Source: Anaeramoeba flamelloides (lineage: Eukaryota > Metamonada > Anaeramoebidae). From it: 64,000 nucleotides of DNA. Position 1 is the first letter of the stretch; each line of letters starts with the position of its first letter. The stretch covers positions 7,626,001 through 7,690,000 of the forward strand of contig JANTQA010000029.1 in the NCBI GenBank assembly GCA_027625915.1, read 5' to 3'. The position numbers and the translations under genes were made by a program. A model generated the notes under the pieces. That model was not told the origin of the DNA, made no database searches, and was given only the letters and a program-made list of their open reading frames with translations. Below are positions 1-11,400 of the stretch, one piece after another.

Positions 1-74
1 GTTGTAAAAATATAATAAATTGGGTTTTTTTTTGGTCTATTTTTGATTTTGGGTGTGTCCAAATTTTTGGAATA

Positions 75-78
<4 letters not shown>

Positions 79-108
<30 letters not shown>
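79..108. repeat. (AT)n microsatellite
   Basis: About 15 uninterrupted AT dinucleotides. Nothing else is visible in the first 650 bases apart from A/T-rich noncoding sequence. Confidence 0.9.
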
Positions 109-110
<2 letters not shown>

Positions 111-689
111 CTATCATAGGTTGTGAGTAAATTATTAATTCATAATTAGTCATGACTATCGTTGATGTAAAAATTCGATCAATTTGCAAGCAAAAGCAAA
201 ATCAAGATCAAAAAAAAGAAAATAATATTTTGAAATGATTATTTATTTAATTAGTTTCCTTTTTTGTTCATATTGTTTTTTTTGATTCTTTGAGAATCAG
301 CAATATTCGAAAAAAAATTTGTTTATTTCTAATTTTAGGTATTTATTTATTAATAAATTCGCTTTTAACCTTTTTTTTGAGATACCCTTTTTAATTTTCG
401 CAATTAAATTTTTTGTTAATTTAATAAAAAAAAAACTTATAAATTGAAAATTATTTAATTCTGAGTATACAAATTAAAAAAAAAACAACTAATTCGTTAA
501 TAAAGAATTGAGTCACAAAAATAAAATAGCATTGAAATGATAAAAATTAATTTCTATTCAAAAACAACAACATTGATTGATGTAAGAATCCCTCTCCCTT
601 AACCTTAAATATACATCTTTTTTATCAAAAGAAATAATATTTCATAATAGTTTCAAAATGTTTTTTTTTTTTAATTAAAAAAATATAAA

Positions 690-1136
690 TTAAATTTTTG
701 ATAAAAAAATACAAAATAAAAAAAAAAAACAATTAAAAAACAAACTGTCTGGTGTAGAATAAATTTTGGTAAATTTTCCTCTCTCTCCAGTAGTGTATTG
801 GCCCAAATCACCTACTTGTAGATAATCACCAACATCTCTCCATGATATTGATTTTGAAGAATATTGAGCAGCACCCGTAGCAAATGCGGAAAAATCTACT
901 TGAGAAGTATATATACAATGCCTTTTTGGTGGATCTATTTGGTCAGTTACATTAATTTTGAAAAAAGCACAACCTTCAACAACATTGTTATAAATTGTTT
1001 TCATTTCCATCAATAATAATCCTTTTGGTAAGTAAGGAATTCTATTAATAATAATAAGAAGAAGAAAAAGAAAAAGAACAAGAACAAGGAGAATTTTTAT
1101 TAATTGTTTTTCAAATGAATTTATGTTTCGTGAACT
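690..1136 (-). CDS. hypothetical membrane or secreted protein, partial (3' exon)
   Basis: I do not recognise this protein. The frame is open on the minus strand from about 1136 to a stop at 690. It gives a very hydrophobic Leu/Ile stretch (about 1080-1040), then a mixed, non-repetitive segment with several Cys and the words GCAFFKIN, KRHCIYT and GDYLQVGDLGQYTTGERG. That composition differs from the surrounding A/T-rich noncoding sequence. The first Met of the simple ORF is at 1013, but the frame stays open upstream as far as a possible acceptor (CTGAAG) preceded by a TACTAA-like branch site. I therefore suspect an upstream exon. A Cys-containing peptide frame lies at about 1250-1205, but its splice phase does not fit cleanly. 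The last 15 residues are poly-Phe and may be read-through of a T-run. Coding status is moderately supported and function is unknown. Confidence 0.35.
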   Translation of the reverse strand, partial: SSRNINSFEKQLIKILLVLVLFLFLLLIIINRIPYLPKGLLLMEMKTIYNNVVEGCAFFKINVTDQIDPPKRHCIYTSQVDFSAFATGAAQYSSKSISWRDVGDYLQVGDLGQYTTGERGKFTKIYSTPDSLFFNCFFFLFCIFLSKI

Positions 1137-1435
1137 TCAGGTAAATTTAGTAGGGTTTTTTAAAAATAACTAAATGATTTATTTTGTTGCTGACTTTTTC
1201 TTTTTTTATTACTTCACATCCTGGATTTAAAGTTCTTTTACAATAATCTTTATCTATTTTTCAAAACAATACTTTTATAAACTTTATAATAATTATTTAA
1301 TTTTTATGATAATTTTTTTGTTTTCATAAGGAGTGAGTTTTATAATTTGCAAATAATTTATTTTTTTTAACTTGTTTAAGTCTACATCACTACTAGGAAA
1401 AAAATAAAGATTAAAATATGAAGTAGATCAATATA

Positions 1436-2020
1436 AGGTATTTTCAAAAAGAGTTTATTTTTTTTTTACATTTCATAAAAAATTCTCATTGTTAGTAGTT
1501 ATTTTGGTAAAATGGTAATACAACATTAAGAGAAATATTAATACTGATTGAATTAGTACCTATTGGATAAATTTCAAAACATTTTCCAAAAAATATTCCC
1601 AAAAAATAAAAAAATTAATTAATTGCACTTTTTACTGCCCAAAACTAGGTACAACTAAATTCAATAAAAAAAATGGAAAATATTTCAAGAGTACAAATTA
1701 CTTTTTAAATAATTAAAATAAAGTGATAAGTTTTCCATTTTATTGGAAAATTTTGTCGAGATTAAACCTCTTTAGGAAAACGATTTTTATGTTCAAAAAG
1801 AAACAAGTAATCCACCAATTTTTATACCAAAAAAATATCATTTAAAATTGAGCTCAGAAACTTTCATATCTACTTTTAAGGGAATTCCTTACTACAAAAT
1901 CAAAAAATTGGATTATAATGAAGAACCAATTATTGGTGAATAACAATTTTGGATATTGTAATAACATTATTAGAATTGAATTTATTATAGCTATTTTCAA
2001 AATTTTCATTGGAGTAGCCA
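1436..2020. mobile_element. MITE family M1, copy 1 (Tc1/mariner-like ends)
   Basis: This is one of four related 582-593-bp copies in the window. The left end reads TA-AGGTATTTTC. The right end is a decayed AGCT-like terminus followed by TA. Internal landmarks shared with the other copies include GTTAGTAGT, an ATTAATACTGATTGAAT-like block, AATAGCACTTTTT-like and TTGTCGAGATTAA. No transposase is encoded. This is the most diverged copy at its right end. Confidence 0.75.
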
Positions 2021-2125
2021 TAAATTGGTTCAATTTCCTTTTCTTCTTTAAATTGTTGTCAACAAAAATTCAAAATTTTTGAGACAGTTAAAACGGTTAA
2101 AAGAATCAGGATAATACAATTGCAT

Positions 2126-2912
2126 TCAAATTTGGAAATAATTTTGATTTTTGTAAAATCTGAAAATCATTTTTTTGATTTTTGTAAAATCTGAAAATCA
2201 TTTTTTTGATTTTTTTGTTTTTTGTTTTCATTTTGTTTTTTCAATTACCTAAGCTGTTTAATTATGATCGAAATATTTTTTTTGAAAGTTGATATTATGT
2301 TAAAGTTGAATTGTTCCAAATAGAAGAACTCAAATAAAATTAGTCAATGGTTATCTAACCTTTTGATCGATCAATAATCCTAATAGAATTTCAACAAATT
2401 TACTCTTGTATTTTTTTGTTTTGCTCTCTCCAAAATTTTTAACACACCCTTGATTTATTTGTATTGATAATTATTTATTTATTGTTTTATGAGTATTGTT
2501 AATTTTTAAAAAATTGTTAAAACTTCAATTAGTTAGTGGTTCTAATTTGGTTTTTCTTCTTGAAAAATTTATTTAATTGGATTTTTTTTTCAAAAATTAT
2601 ATTTTGGTGTGTTAAAAATTTTGAATTGGGGTTTAGTATGACATTTTGAAAATTTAAAGTACTATTTTTCACTTTTTTTTCTTTAAATTGTCTTGTTCTG
2701 ATTAGAGTGGTGGTAATTTCATCATGACTATTATTTATTATTATTATTATTCTGGTTTTTGATTTTAGACTTTTATTTCCTTCTTTTCTGATTGTGTTAA
2801 AATGGTTCATCAAGTATAATCCAAATAAGATCGGAATATATCCCAAAAAGCCAATTTTGAAAAAATGATTTTCCGATTTTTCAAAAATCAAAATTATTTC
2901 CAAATTTAAATA
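2126..2912. repeat. separated inverted repeat plus a 31-bp tandem duplication
   Basis: The left arm at about 2130-2178 and the right arm at about 2865-2910 are about 90% complementary over about 45 bp (both carry GGAAATAATTTTGATTTTTG in opposite senses). The left arm is followed by a second tandem copy of a 31-bp unit (2150-2213). A second, inner pair built on a TTAACACACC word lies at about 2430-2452 and 2606-2632. Confidence 0.6.
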
Positions 2913-2972
2913 TAAATTTTGATTTCGTACATTTGTACTTTTTGTGAACGAGCTAAACGATTTTCCAGTCAA
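2529..2972 (-). CDS. hypothetical protein, uncertain exon
   Basis: This is an open frame of about 147 codons on the minus strand. It could be entered from an acceptor TTGCAG at about 2986, giving WAILTGKSFSSFTKSTNVRN at the N-terminus. It contains one possible membrane segment (IGFLGYIPILFGLYLMNHF). The rest is Asn/Lys-rich and ends in a Lys/Asn run. A frame of this length is uncommon in sequence this rich in A+T, but homopolymer runs lengthen chance ORFs. I recognise no domain. Part of the frame overlaps the right arm of an inverted repeat, which lowers confidence. Confidence 0.22.
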   Translation of the reverse strand: MTGKSFSSFTKSTNVRNQNLYLNLEIILIFEKSENHFFKIGFLGYIPILFGLYLMNHFNTIRKEGNKSLKSKTRIIIIINNSHDEITTTLIRTRQFKEKKVKNSTLNFQNVILNPNSKFLTHQNIIFEKKIQLNKFFKKKNQIRTTN

Positions 2973-3954
2973 AATGGCCCAGCTGCAATGTATGAATCAC
3001 ATGTGTTGAAAGGGTTTGAATGGATATTCGAAAAAAAAATTAATTTTGTAAATTTTTAAAATTAAAATCATTTTTTTCACATTTTTTCTTTTTTTTAACT
3101 TTTTTTTTTTTGATAATTTATTTCATTTATAATTTTTTTTTTTATTGCAAGATCTATAGTCACTTGGAAAAACTGTTATTCTAATGTTATTGAAATAGTG
3201 TAAATGAGTTTAGAAAAATCATATCGATTTCGATTGGAATTTTCTTTGGATCTTCGATTGAAGATCAAAATTACTATTGTTGTTTTTCTCTCATTGGGTA
3301 ACGAGATTTTTAGTATTTCAATTTATAAGAAATAATAAGAATAATATACATCCGAGAAGGGTTGATATTCGTATAATAATAAATCTAATAAATCAATATA
3401 TTTTATTAATTGTTCTTCAAAGGATAATTATAAAAAATAATTGATCTTTAAAAAATTGTTGGTCAGCTTTGACAGAAACAAAGTTTAATAAAAATTTGTG
3501 TCAAAATGTTAAAATTATTCATTATAAGAGTTTTTTTTGAGAGAAAGTAAATTTTAAAATAATAATATTTACTAATTTAGAAATAGATTTAAAAAATGTA
3601 AAACAGAGTTTTGAAAAGGTAGTTTTTAATCAAAATATAGCAAATTGATATTTTTTTAAAAAAAAAATTCGTTAAAGTATTTCTATTAAACAACAGTCTC
3701 AAATTTTTTTATAGAGTAGAAAATACATCAGAAATCTTAAACAATTTTAAAAATTTAGAGAGTTGAAATATTCTGAGAAATAGGGGATGAAATTGATTTT
3801 TTAATTTTTTCCCTTTTTTAAAACTAGTTATATTTGCTTAAGGATTATCTAAAATAAAGTCATTATAAAAGGTGTATGTGTAAAAACATTCCTGAATTAT
3901 ATATATTATCTCTCGAGATCCAGAAGAACTATTTAATTTTAAATATTTAGGATT

Positions 3955-4112
3955 TTGAAATTGTAAAAATAGTCGGAATTGTGAAATTTTAACATTTTTT
4001 TGAAAAAGAAATTCTCGGTCAGTAAATTTATCTGAGATTATAGAACTCTTTCAGGGGCGTTTTTATCTGCAATTTCGCCGTTTTAACCTGAAAACGCAGT
4101 CCTTAAACTCAA
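3955..4112. repeat. dispersed repeat R6, copy 1
   Basis: A block of about 155 bp shares an ordered set of words with 55018-55175: a TTGTGAAA-like start, AAAGAAATTCTC, AACTCTTTCA and CGTTTTAACCTGAAAA. The copies are diverged. There is no coding potential. The surrounding stretch 3000-5450 holds no other recognisable gene. Confidence 0.5.
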
Positions 4113-5015
4113 TTATTCATTTTGTATTATCATTTCTATTTTGTTTAAAAATAAACTAAATTTCATAATAAATGTACCAATTTTTTTACTTTTTTTTTTT
4201 ACTTTTTTTTATTTTATTTTTAGATGAAAAAATATTTCTGTGTAAAGAACTGAATATTAAAAGAGTAAATTTTATATTATCATAAATAACTTGAATTTAG
4301 AAAAAAATTTATTTTCAAAATTTGATTTTTAATGTGCCAATGATTTTGAAATATTGTTTATTTACAAAAATTGAGGAAATTGTCGCTGTAAAGAACAGCA
4401 AAATGATTGAAATAGTAATTTGAACAATATTTTTGAATTAAAATTGCAATTTTTGCTTAGGGTACTCACAAAGCTCTCCATTTTACTTTTTAGCCAATCA
4501 TTCTTTTTGAACATTTAGAAAAGAAATTTGTTTTTTTAAGTATGATTAGCTTTTTTCAAATAGGAATCAGATTATGTAAATTTTAAGAAACAAATTATTT
4601 TTCACAAATACATACTTTGATGAATATTAAAATAATCTAGTTGTTCAAATCTTTTTCAAAGTTTGGTACAAACAAAAAAATTCTGATCTTGTAAGAAAGT
4701 ATATATTTTTTTATTCAAACATAAAAAAATTTTTAAATGTGAAAAAAGGAAAAAAAATTTTTTTTTTTGAAAGGATGAAAAGAAGGAAAAAAAATTAATT
4801 TTGAAGAGGTTACTTGTTAAAAATATAGAAATTTTGTTTGGTTGTTTTTACAAGTTACTTTGAGTTTTGAAATAATCTCAACTCAAAATGAAAAGAATGT
4901 TAAAAAAAAAACGTTTAATTCTTCTCCAAAACTTTTTTTCTTTTTGTTTCAAGATCTTGAATAATGTGTTTTTGTTGTTTTTGCAATTAACATGAAAAAT
5001 CGTGTTGTTTGAACA

Positions 5016-5205
5016 GTAAAAGGAACAAAATTTTCATTCAGCTTTTCGAAAAAAAAAAATAAATAAAGTCTGAACTTTGAAAAGGGAAAATCAGAAAAGA
5101 ACTGATTTACAGAAATATTTCAGAGTTTAAATTTTACTTTAATCTTTGAATTTGAACCGAGAAACAATTTTTGGAAATCTTTAATGAAAATTTTGTTCCT
5201 TTTAT
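5016..5205. repeat. inverted repeat with 23-bp arms
   Basis: The arms at 5016-5038 and 5183-5205 are near-perfect reverse complements (AGGAACAAAATTTTCATT and its complement), with about 145 bp between them. They lie just downstream of the ML-domain gene on the minus strand. Confidence 0.55.
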
Positions 5206-5458
5206 TTTCAAATAAACAGTAACAGCAAAAATAAAAAAGAAAAAATTCTAGGAAAGTTTTCCTTTTTTTTGTTTGTTATTGTGTTTCTGTGTCTGTTAAA
5301 ATTCCATAAGGAAGGGTGTGAAAGAAACCCAATACACTGTTGTATAGTAGTGAATTCTTTTTTAAAAAAAGAAAAGGATGTGAATTAATTTGCGATCAAG
5401 AAAATATGAACAAAAAAAAAAAATCAAGAAATTTGAAAGAGAATAAACCGAGAAAAAA

Positions 5459-5812
5459 TTAGGAATCAAACAATAATTTTTTGGTTGTGAATTGATGTTT
5501 CCCAACTTTAAGTGGACATTCAACGGATGTGTCTTCACAAAGATCAAGCTGAGTTGAAAACCAATGATCATCTTTAGTTTGATACCAAGCCGTAATATTT
5601 AATTTGGCACCTAAACCAATATTATTCTTTGTAACTTCATACTCTAATGTACCAACAAAATTTGTGTTTATTTGGATTGATGTAGGAGGTGTGTATGTTA
5701 AATTTTTATAAACAATATTTAAATTTTTATATTCTGAGCATGTCTCCATGTCGATTTTTGCAAAACTTAACCCAAGAAGAGTTAAAAGGATTGTTAGTTG
5801 AAGAAAATTCAT
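5459..5812 (-). CDS. secreted ML-domain (MD-2/NPC2-like lipid-binding) protein, C-terminus incomplete
   Basis: The protein starts with a clear signal peptide (MNFLQLTILLTLLGLSFA). I chose the second in-frame Met at 5812, because the extra nine residues from 5839 would push a charged segment ahead of the signal. The mature part follows the ML family plan: an early Cys (ETCSEYKN), alternating beta-strand-like segments, then LDLCEDTSVECPLKVGKH, which matches the family's late dlC...CPl..G signature. ML proteins are secreted or lysosomal and bind sterols or other lipids. The usual last 25-35 residues are missing: the frame ends about 15 residues after CPLKVG. Either the gene is truncated or a 3' exon lies below 5459. 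A frame containing LPYGILTDTETQ at about 5330-5270 is a weak candidate. The family assignment is good; the gene model is incomplete. Confidence 0.7.
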   Translation of the reverse strand: MNFLQLTILLTLLGLSFAKIDMETCSEYKNLNIVYKNLTYTPPTSIQINTNFVGTLEYEVTKNNIGLGAKLNITAWYQTKDDHWFSTQLDLCEDTSVECPLKVGKHQFTTKKLLFDS

Positions 5813-7394
5813 TCGAAAGTGCACTTTTTCTAATTTCACACAAGAAAAAAATGAAATCTTATCTCAAAGATTTTCACTTTTTTTCTCTTGAAAAATAATC
5901 TTTTTTTTGATATTTTCTTTTTGATTTGAGAAACAGTAATTGAATTTGTTTTTTGTTTTTTGTTTATTTGGAAAGTTAGCAATTATTTGTAAATAATTTT
6001 GGAAAAAAAACGATAAGAGTTGCCTTCTTGAAAATAAAAGGTTATAATCGTGTTTGTATTTTAAATCAAGTTTAAATTGAAAAAGCTTAAAGGGTGACAC
6101 AAAAAGAAGTATTCACAAAATAAGGTTAAAATCGAAATTTATTTGAAATTGTGAGAATTATATTCCAAAAGTTTATAAAAGATTATGAACAAATCCTAAA
6201 AGTTTATATTTCATCTTTAATAATCAGTCTGGACATTTTTCATTTATTAGAATCTGTAAAACTGATACTAAGAGCATGGCAATTTGAAGTTTAGTAAATA
6301 ACAACAAATTTGATATTAAAACAAAAATCTTCAAAAGGGTGAAAATTAATCCCTAAATAAATCAAATCGAAAATTTTGAATGAGAAAAAAATAATTACTG
6401 GAATAACCTTTCATCTTTGGTTTTAAATTTTTTGGTAATTTAATCAGCAACCCCGTTATAAAAATCAAGAGGATGTTGTATATATTATTGTTAGTATTAC
6501 TATGATTTGTAAAACTATCTAGCGATAAAAAAAGGTATTTTTTCGGTGCTAAAATTTTAAATTAAATGGGTTTGAAAATGAATTTTTCTTGAGTTCAAGT
6601 TTAAGATATTTACTTTAATATATAATAATTAATAACTTTGAAAACTCTTCTTCTAATAATCTCTAAAAACTCAAATACAGAAAAATAATAACTGATAATA
6701 AATATTCCATGTCCATGAAATGCACCCAATTACCTAAAAAATATGAAAATCAAATAAATTCTCAAAAATAAAATTATTTAGGAATTTGCCAAGAAATAAA
6801 AAAAAACATTCACAAAAAAACTTGTAAAAAAGAAAAATAGCTTTAAAAAATATAAAAGAAAATTTTTAACCAACAAAATAAGTAAATATGCTAAAATGTC
6901 AAAGTTCCAAATCAATATGTATTGTCCAATTATTTTAAGGATTGGTTATCTTTAATCTAAATTGAAAAGATTTTTGCTGGTATAATGTTTCGATAAATAA
7001 AAATAAATACAATTTGTAAAAATTAACCTACATTCTCCTAGTATAATTTCTAAAACGAAAATTAAACATGATCAAGTATATCTTTCAATCGAGAAAAGAA
7101 GATTTAAACCCAAAAAGATATTAAATAGAAATTCTTGGGTTTTTCATATGTCAAAAAAATTAAAGTTTCCAAAAAAAAATAAGATGAAAATATTAAGTGG
7201 GAAATCGAAATTTTTAAAATTATCAAAGAAAAATTTTAATAAATTTAGAGAAAATTTGGTAATAAATTGTTCTTGATGGAGGGGCTAAGAATATTATAAA
7301 AATTATTTGATGTGCTGATAATATAAATTTCAAGCTGTGTTTTCAAGTGATGTAGAGTACAACCGAATGCTGTGGAAGTGTCTAATCTTTCCAC

Positions 7395-8370
7395 GATTCA
7401 ACAGAATAGAGTAAAATCAAGGATTTTTAAAAATTCTTATAAATATGGAATTAGCGAACAGAACTATTTTTAATTCTTTTTTTTGAGAAATAAAACGAAA
7501 ATTTCTTAAATTTTCTTTTAATTTCTTAAATTAAAAAAAAACCAAACGAATAGTACCTCAGTTTTTTTCACTTTTTGTTATAATTTTGAAAATCAATTGA
7601 TTTTCGAATCAAAAAAAAAAAAAAAAAAAAATCTAATATGAAGTTCCATAGAGTGCCCAAGAGTGCCTAGGTTTTATTGAGGTTTTGAAATGAAAAGAAA
7701 ATTAAAGAAATTTTCTTTACCTTTCAAAAAGTAAAAAAAAACCAAAGGACGTTTTTTTTTAATTTTAGAAATTTTCTTTTTATTTCTTAAATTAAAAAAA
7801 AAAACCAACAACAAGTGTCGTAAAGTGTCGTAGAGTGCCTAGCTTTTCTTGAAGTTTTCTGTTTTATTTGTTAAGTGTTCTAGGCTTTTTTGAGGTTTTC
7901 TATTTTATTTCTCAAGTAAAAAAATCCAACGAAAATCTATTGATTTTCCAAATCAACAGAAAACTCAAAAAAAGCTAACGGAGGTTTTTTTTTTAATTTT
8001 TGAATTATAAAGAAAATTAAATAAATTTTCTTTACATTTCAAAAAAGTAAAAAAAACCTAACGGCGGTTTTCTAGAATTTAAAAGAATAGAGCAAAATCA
8101 AAAATTTTACTAAATTCTTTTGAATCCTAGAAAACCTAACGAAAAGTGTACGTAGTGTGCCTAGCTTTTCCAGAATTCAAAAGAATGGAGAAAAATCATA
8201 GATTTTACTCAATTCTTTTAAATTCTGGAAAAGCTAACGGCGTTTTTTTTCCTTTTTGGAATAAACCGAAAATTTATTAAATTTTCTGTTTGAATTACAA
8301 AAATTAAAAAAAAACTAACGGCTGTAAGAGGAAATTAATTTCCTCCCTTCTTAATAATGATAAAAAAAAA
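7395..8370 (+). repeat. hairpin array H1
   Basis: A series of consecutive imperfect palindromes of about 55-80 bp. Type A is CCAGAATTCAAAAGAATAGA ... its complement. Type B is CTTGAGTTTTCTGTTTATTT ... its complement. Type C is AAATAAAAAGAAAATT-like ... AATTTTCTTTTTATTTC. Modules are joined by CTAACGG(CGG) or by AGTGTCGTAGAGTGCCTAG. The array ends with CTAACGGCTGTAAGAGG, a perfect 18-bp palindrome (8328-8345) and an A-rich tail (8360-8370). No ORF is present. Confidence 0.85.
8328..8345. repeat. terminal palindrome of array H1
   Basis: GAGGAAATTAATTTCCTC is a perfect 18-bp palindrome directly after CTAACGGCTGTAA. Related terminal sequences end array H2 (15121-15155) and, inverted, part of array H7 (57041-57074). 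Each is followed by an A-rich stretch. Confidence 0.7.
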
Positions 8371-8480
8371 ACAAACAGTGATTTTTCTTTTTATTTAAAA
8401 ATTGGTATTTTTATAAAAGTAATTTATTTATCTAACAATATACAAAGTATACCCGATTGCATATTGTCCATTTGTATAGA

Positions 8481-11400
8481 TTAATCGATTATTTTATTAT
8501 CTGTAACCAATTCTGAATCCAATAGCGGTATTTTATTAGAATCAACATCATCTGTGATTGATGTTTTTTTTTTCTTTTTAGATTTTAGATGATAATATAT
8601 GATCATTGAAAGTAAAATGAACAGTTGTACATTATTTGTAAAAAAAGAAAACCAGGTTGAAAATTTTTCTTTTGAAACAAAGATTAAAAATGCTAAATTG
8701 ACTAGCCCCCCCGGGGCTTGAATTACAAGAGTGATGACTGAAATACTCCCAGCGCCTTTAAATTTATAAGTACTATATAACTGTGGCATCCATTGAAAAA
8801 TTACAATCATTCCAGAGATAAAGCCGAGTACTATTGCTAGATTTCTTGCGCTATGCATTTATTTAATATAGAATAATTATGGAAAATTGTTATAAATAGA
8901 TAATTAGAAATTTATTATTCACAAACAAATTTAAAAAAAGTTGTACAAACGTTAAACATAAAAGAAGGTAAAAAAAATACTATTGTTTTTTTTAATATTT
9001 TTCCACAAAAAATCTATTAGCCAATTCAAATTAGTTTAGAGATTTTCTGTGGAAAAAAAATTTTTAATATTACAAATTTTATGACTTGATGGGAAATTAT
9101 TTTTTGATCTAAAAAATTGTAGAAAATTCAAATAAATCAAGAAAAATTTATAATAGATTTTTTTTAAACATACATGATAAGGCATGCACATTTTAAGTTA
9201 TTTTATTATATTGAAACCGTTAACCTAAAAGTCCATAATACTTGAATATAAACTGGGGAGAATTTGTTTACATAGGATTTTTGATTTTGAAAATTTTCAG
9301 AAGTAATTGTGTATTTGGAAAGGAGAAATTGGTTTATCCAAATCGAAAATTTTCTAAAAAAAACAAGAAATTTTAACACTTTCGATCAGCTGAACATTCT
9401 TTAAAATTAATAAATATCAAGTTAAATATATTGTCATTTCCCAAATAATAACTTTTAATGTTTATTTCAATTTCCCAAAATTATGTTTCATAACTGAGAG
9501 TAGAAAAAATAAAAAGAGATCTCAAGTTAATTAAGGAATATACAGGATATGAAAAAGATGTTAACCTAATGATTCCTGAAAGTGTTGGTTCGTTTACCTC
9601 TATCCCAAATAAAGCTTCGTAAAAATCTTACAAAGGATAATGGAGAATCTAAACCAATAAATTTTCCCTAAATATAAATTAAAAACCTTTTTATCATTTC
9701 AGAGATCATTTTATTAAAAATTCATTTATATTTTTTCGGTGAAAAAAACCCCCCTTGTCTTTCTTTTCAATTATTAAGAAGATATTTTGATTTTTTAATA
9801 ATTTTGGACATTTTTAAAAATTGAAAGTTATTTTAGGGGAAAAATTAGTGACTTTTTTAAAAATAACATTCCTCATTATTTTTTTTTTTTGAAAAATGAG
9901 AATTATTTGAAAATGAGGTATTAATTAAAATGCATATCAAGAATTTAAACTTTTTTTTATCATTAATTCTAATAAATATTCTTTTTTCAAAAAATTAAAT
10001 GGCAATGTTTAATTAAAATCTTTTGTTTGAAAGTGGATATACCCTTAAAACATCTTATCATGATTTTTCTAGACTTTAAATTAATTTACGTAATTTTTTC
10101 AATTTTTTTGGATCAAGTTTGTTTCTTTACCACGATAAACAAAAGTCACTCTACTTAAAAAAAATTATTAAAGTATTGGTTTTTTTTTCTTTTAAAAAGA
10201 GTTCCTAGTCCCAATATTTTTCACAATAAACAGGAGTAGAAGTAAACAAAGTTCGAAATCTTAAAAAAAGACTCTTGTTTCGTGAATGTATGGTTATCAT
10301 CTTAAAAAAAGAAAAATCTTATAAAAAAAATAACAAATTCTGAAAGCCTTTAACTTTATTAAAGAATAAAAAAGTAGTTAAAGACGATTATTTACATAAC
10401 TAGAAAAAACTTTAAAAGTGATAACAAATCAATTTCCCGAAAAGTAATTCAGCATTTAGAAAGAAACTTAACTTCCGTTAACACCCCCACGAAACAATCA
10501 GATCTAATTCTCTTGGTGATAAAAAAGACAAATAATAAAAATCTTTTTTTATTTGTAGTGAAGTCATTGGTAAAAATGTGGAAAAGTTTTGTGTTTCATG
10601 ATTAACCATTGTTTTCAATAAGACATAATATATATATAGTCTAGGTGGTGTTTAGAGATGATATTTTTTTTGAGAATTTAGATCGTGCGATTTTTTTAAC
10701 TTTTCCATGAAAGTCAAATCCAGTAATCTTATTTTTTTTTTCAAGACATAATTTTTTTTTATTTAATTTTATTTTCTTTTATCTAAAATTTTTTTTGGAA
10801 AGTATTAGAAAATAAAATAACTATTATAATGATCAAATTAATTTTTGATGTTTCTTGTTAAACCAAAAAATGTTTTCAGAAAGTAAAAATTTTAATGCAA
10901 ATTTTGATGTAATTCTTTAAACACATTTGGTTTATTTTAGATGTAAAGTAGTGAAAAAAATACTGGACATGAAAAAAATCATTTACAAGATTTTTGATTA
11001 TGAATATTATGAAAATTGTTGTGTAATTTCCTTTATTTAAAATCAAATCCTTTTTTTAAGAATCAAACTTTTTAAATTATAACTAACCCAATTATTAGAA
11101 TGATGATTAATGAAATCACACTTGTTCAAAACACTATTCAATCCATCAAAAAACAAGAATTAAAAATTATCCTTTTCCAAACTCTAGTAAACCTCTATAA
11201 AACTCGATTGTTTTTCAAAAAAAGTAGATCAACTTATCTATCAAACAATTACTTGAGTATTCTATAGAAACCCTACTTTAATGAACTTTAGGTAGGTTTA
11301 TTACTATCTTCATAAAAAATTTGGTTATTTATAAAAAGGATTTGATTGAAAATAAAAGAAATTACACAACAATTTTACTACTACTCACAATTAAAAATCT

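Noticed and set aside
7395-8370. CRISPR or tandem satellite
   Set aside because: The units are palindromes of several unrelated classes, not one direct repeat with unique spacers, and the host is clearly eukaryotic.
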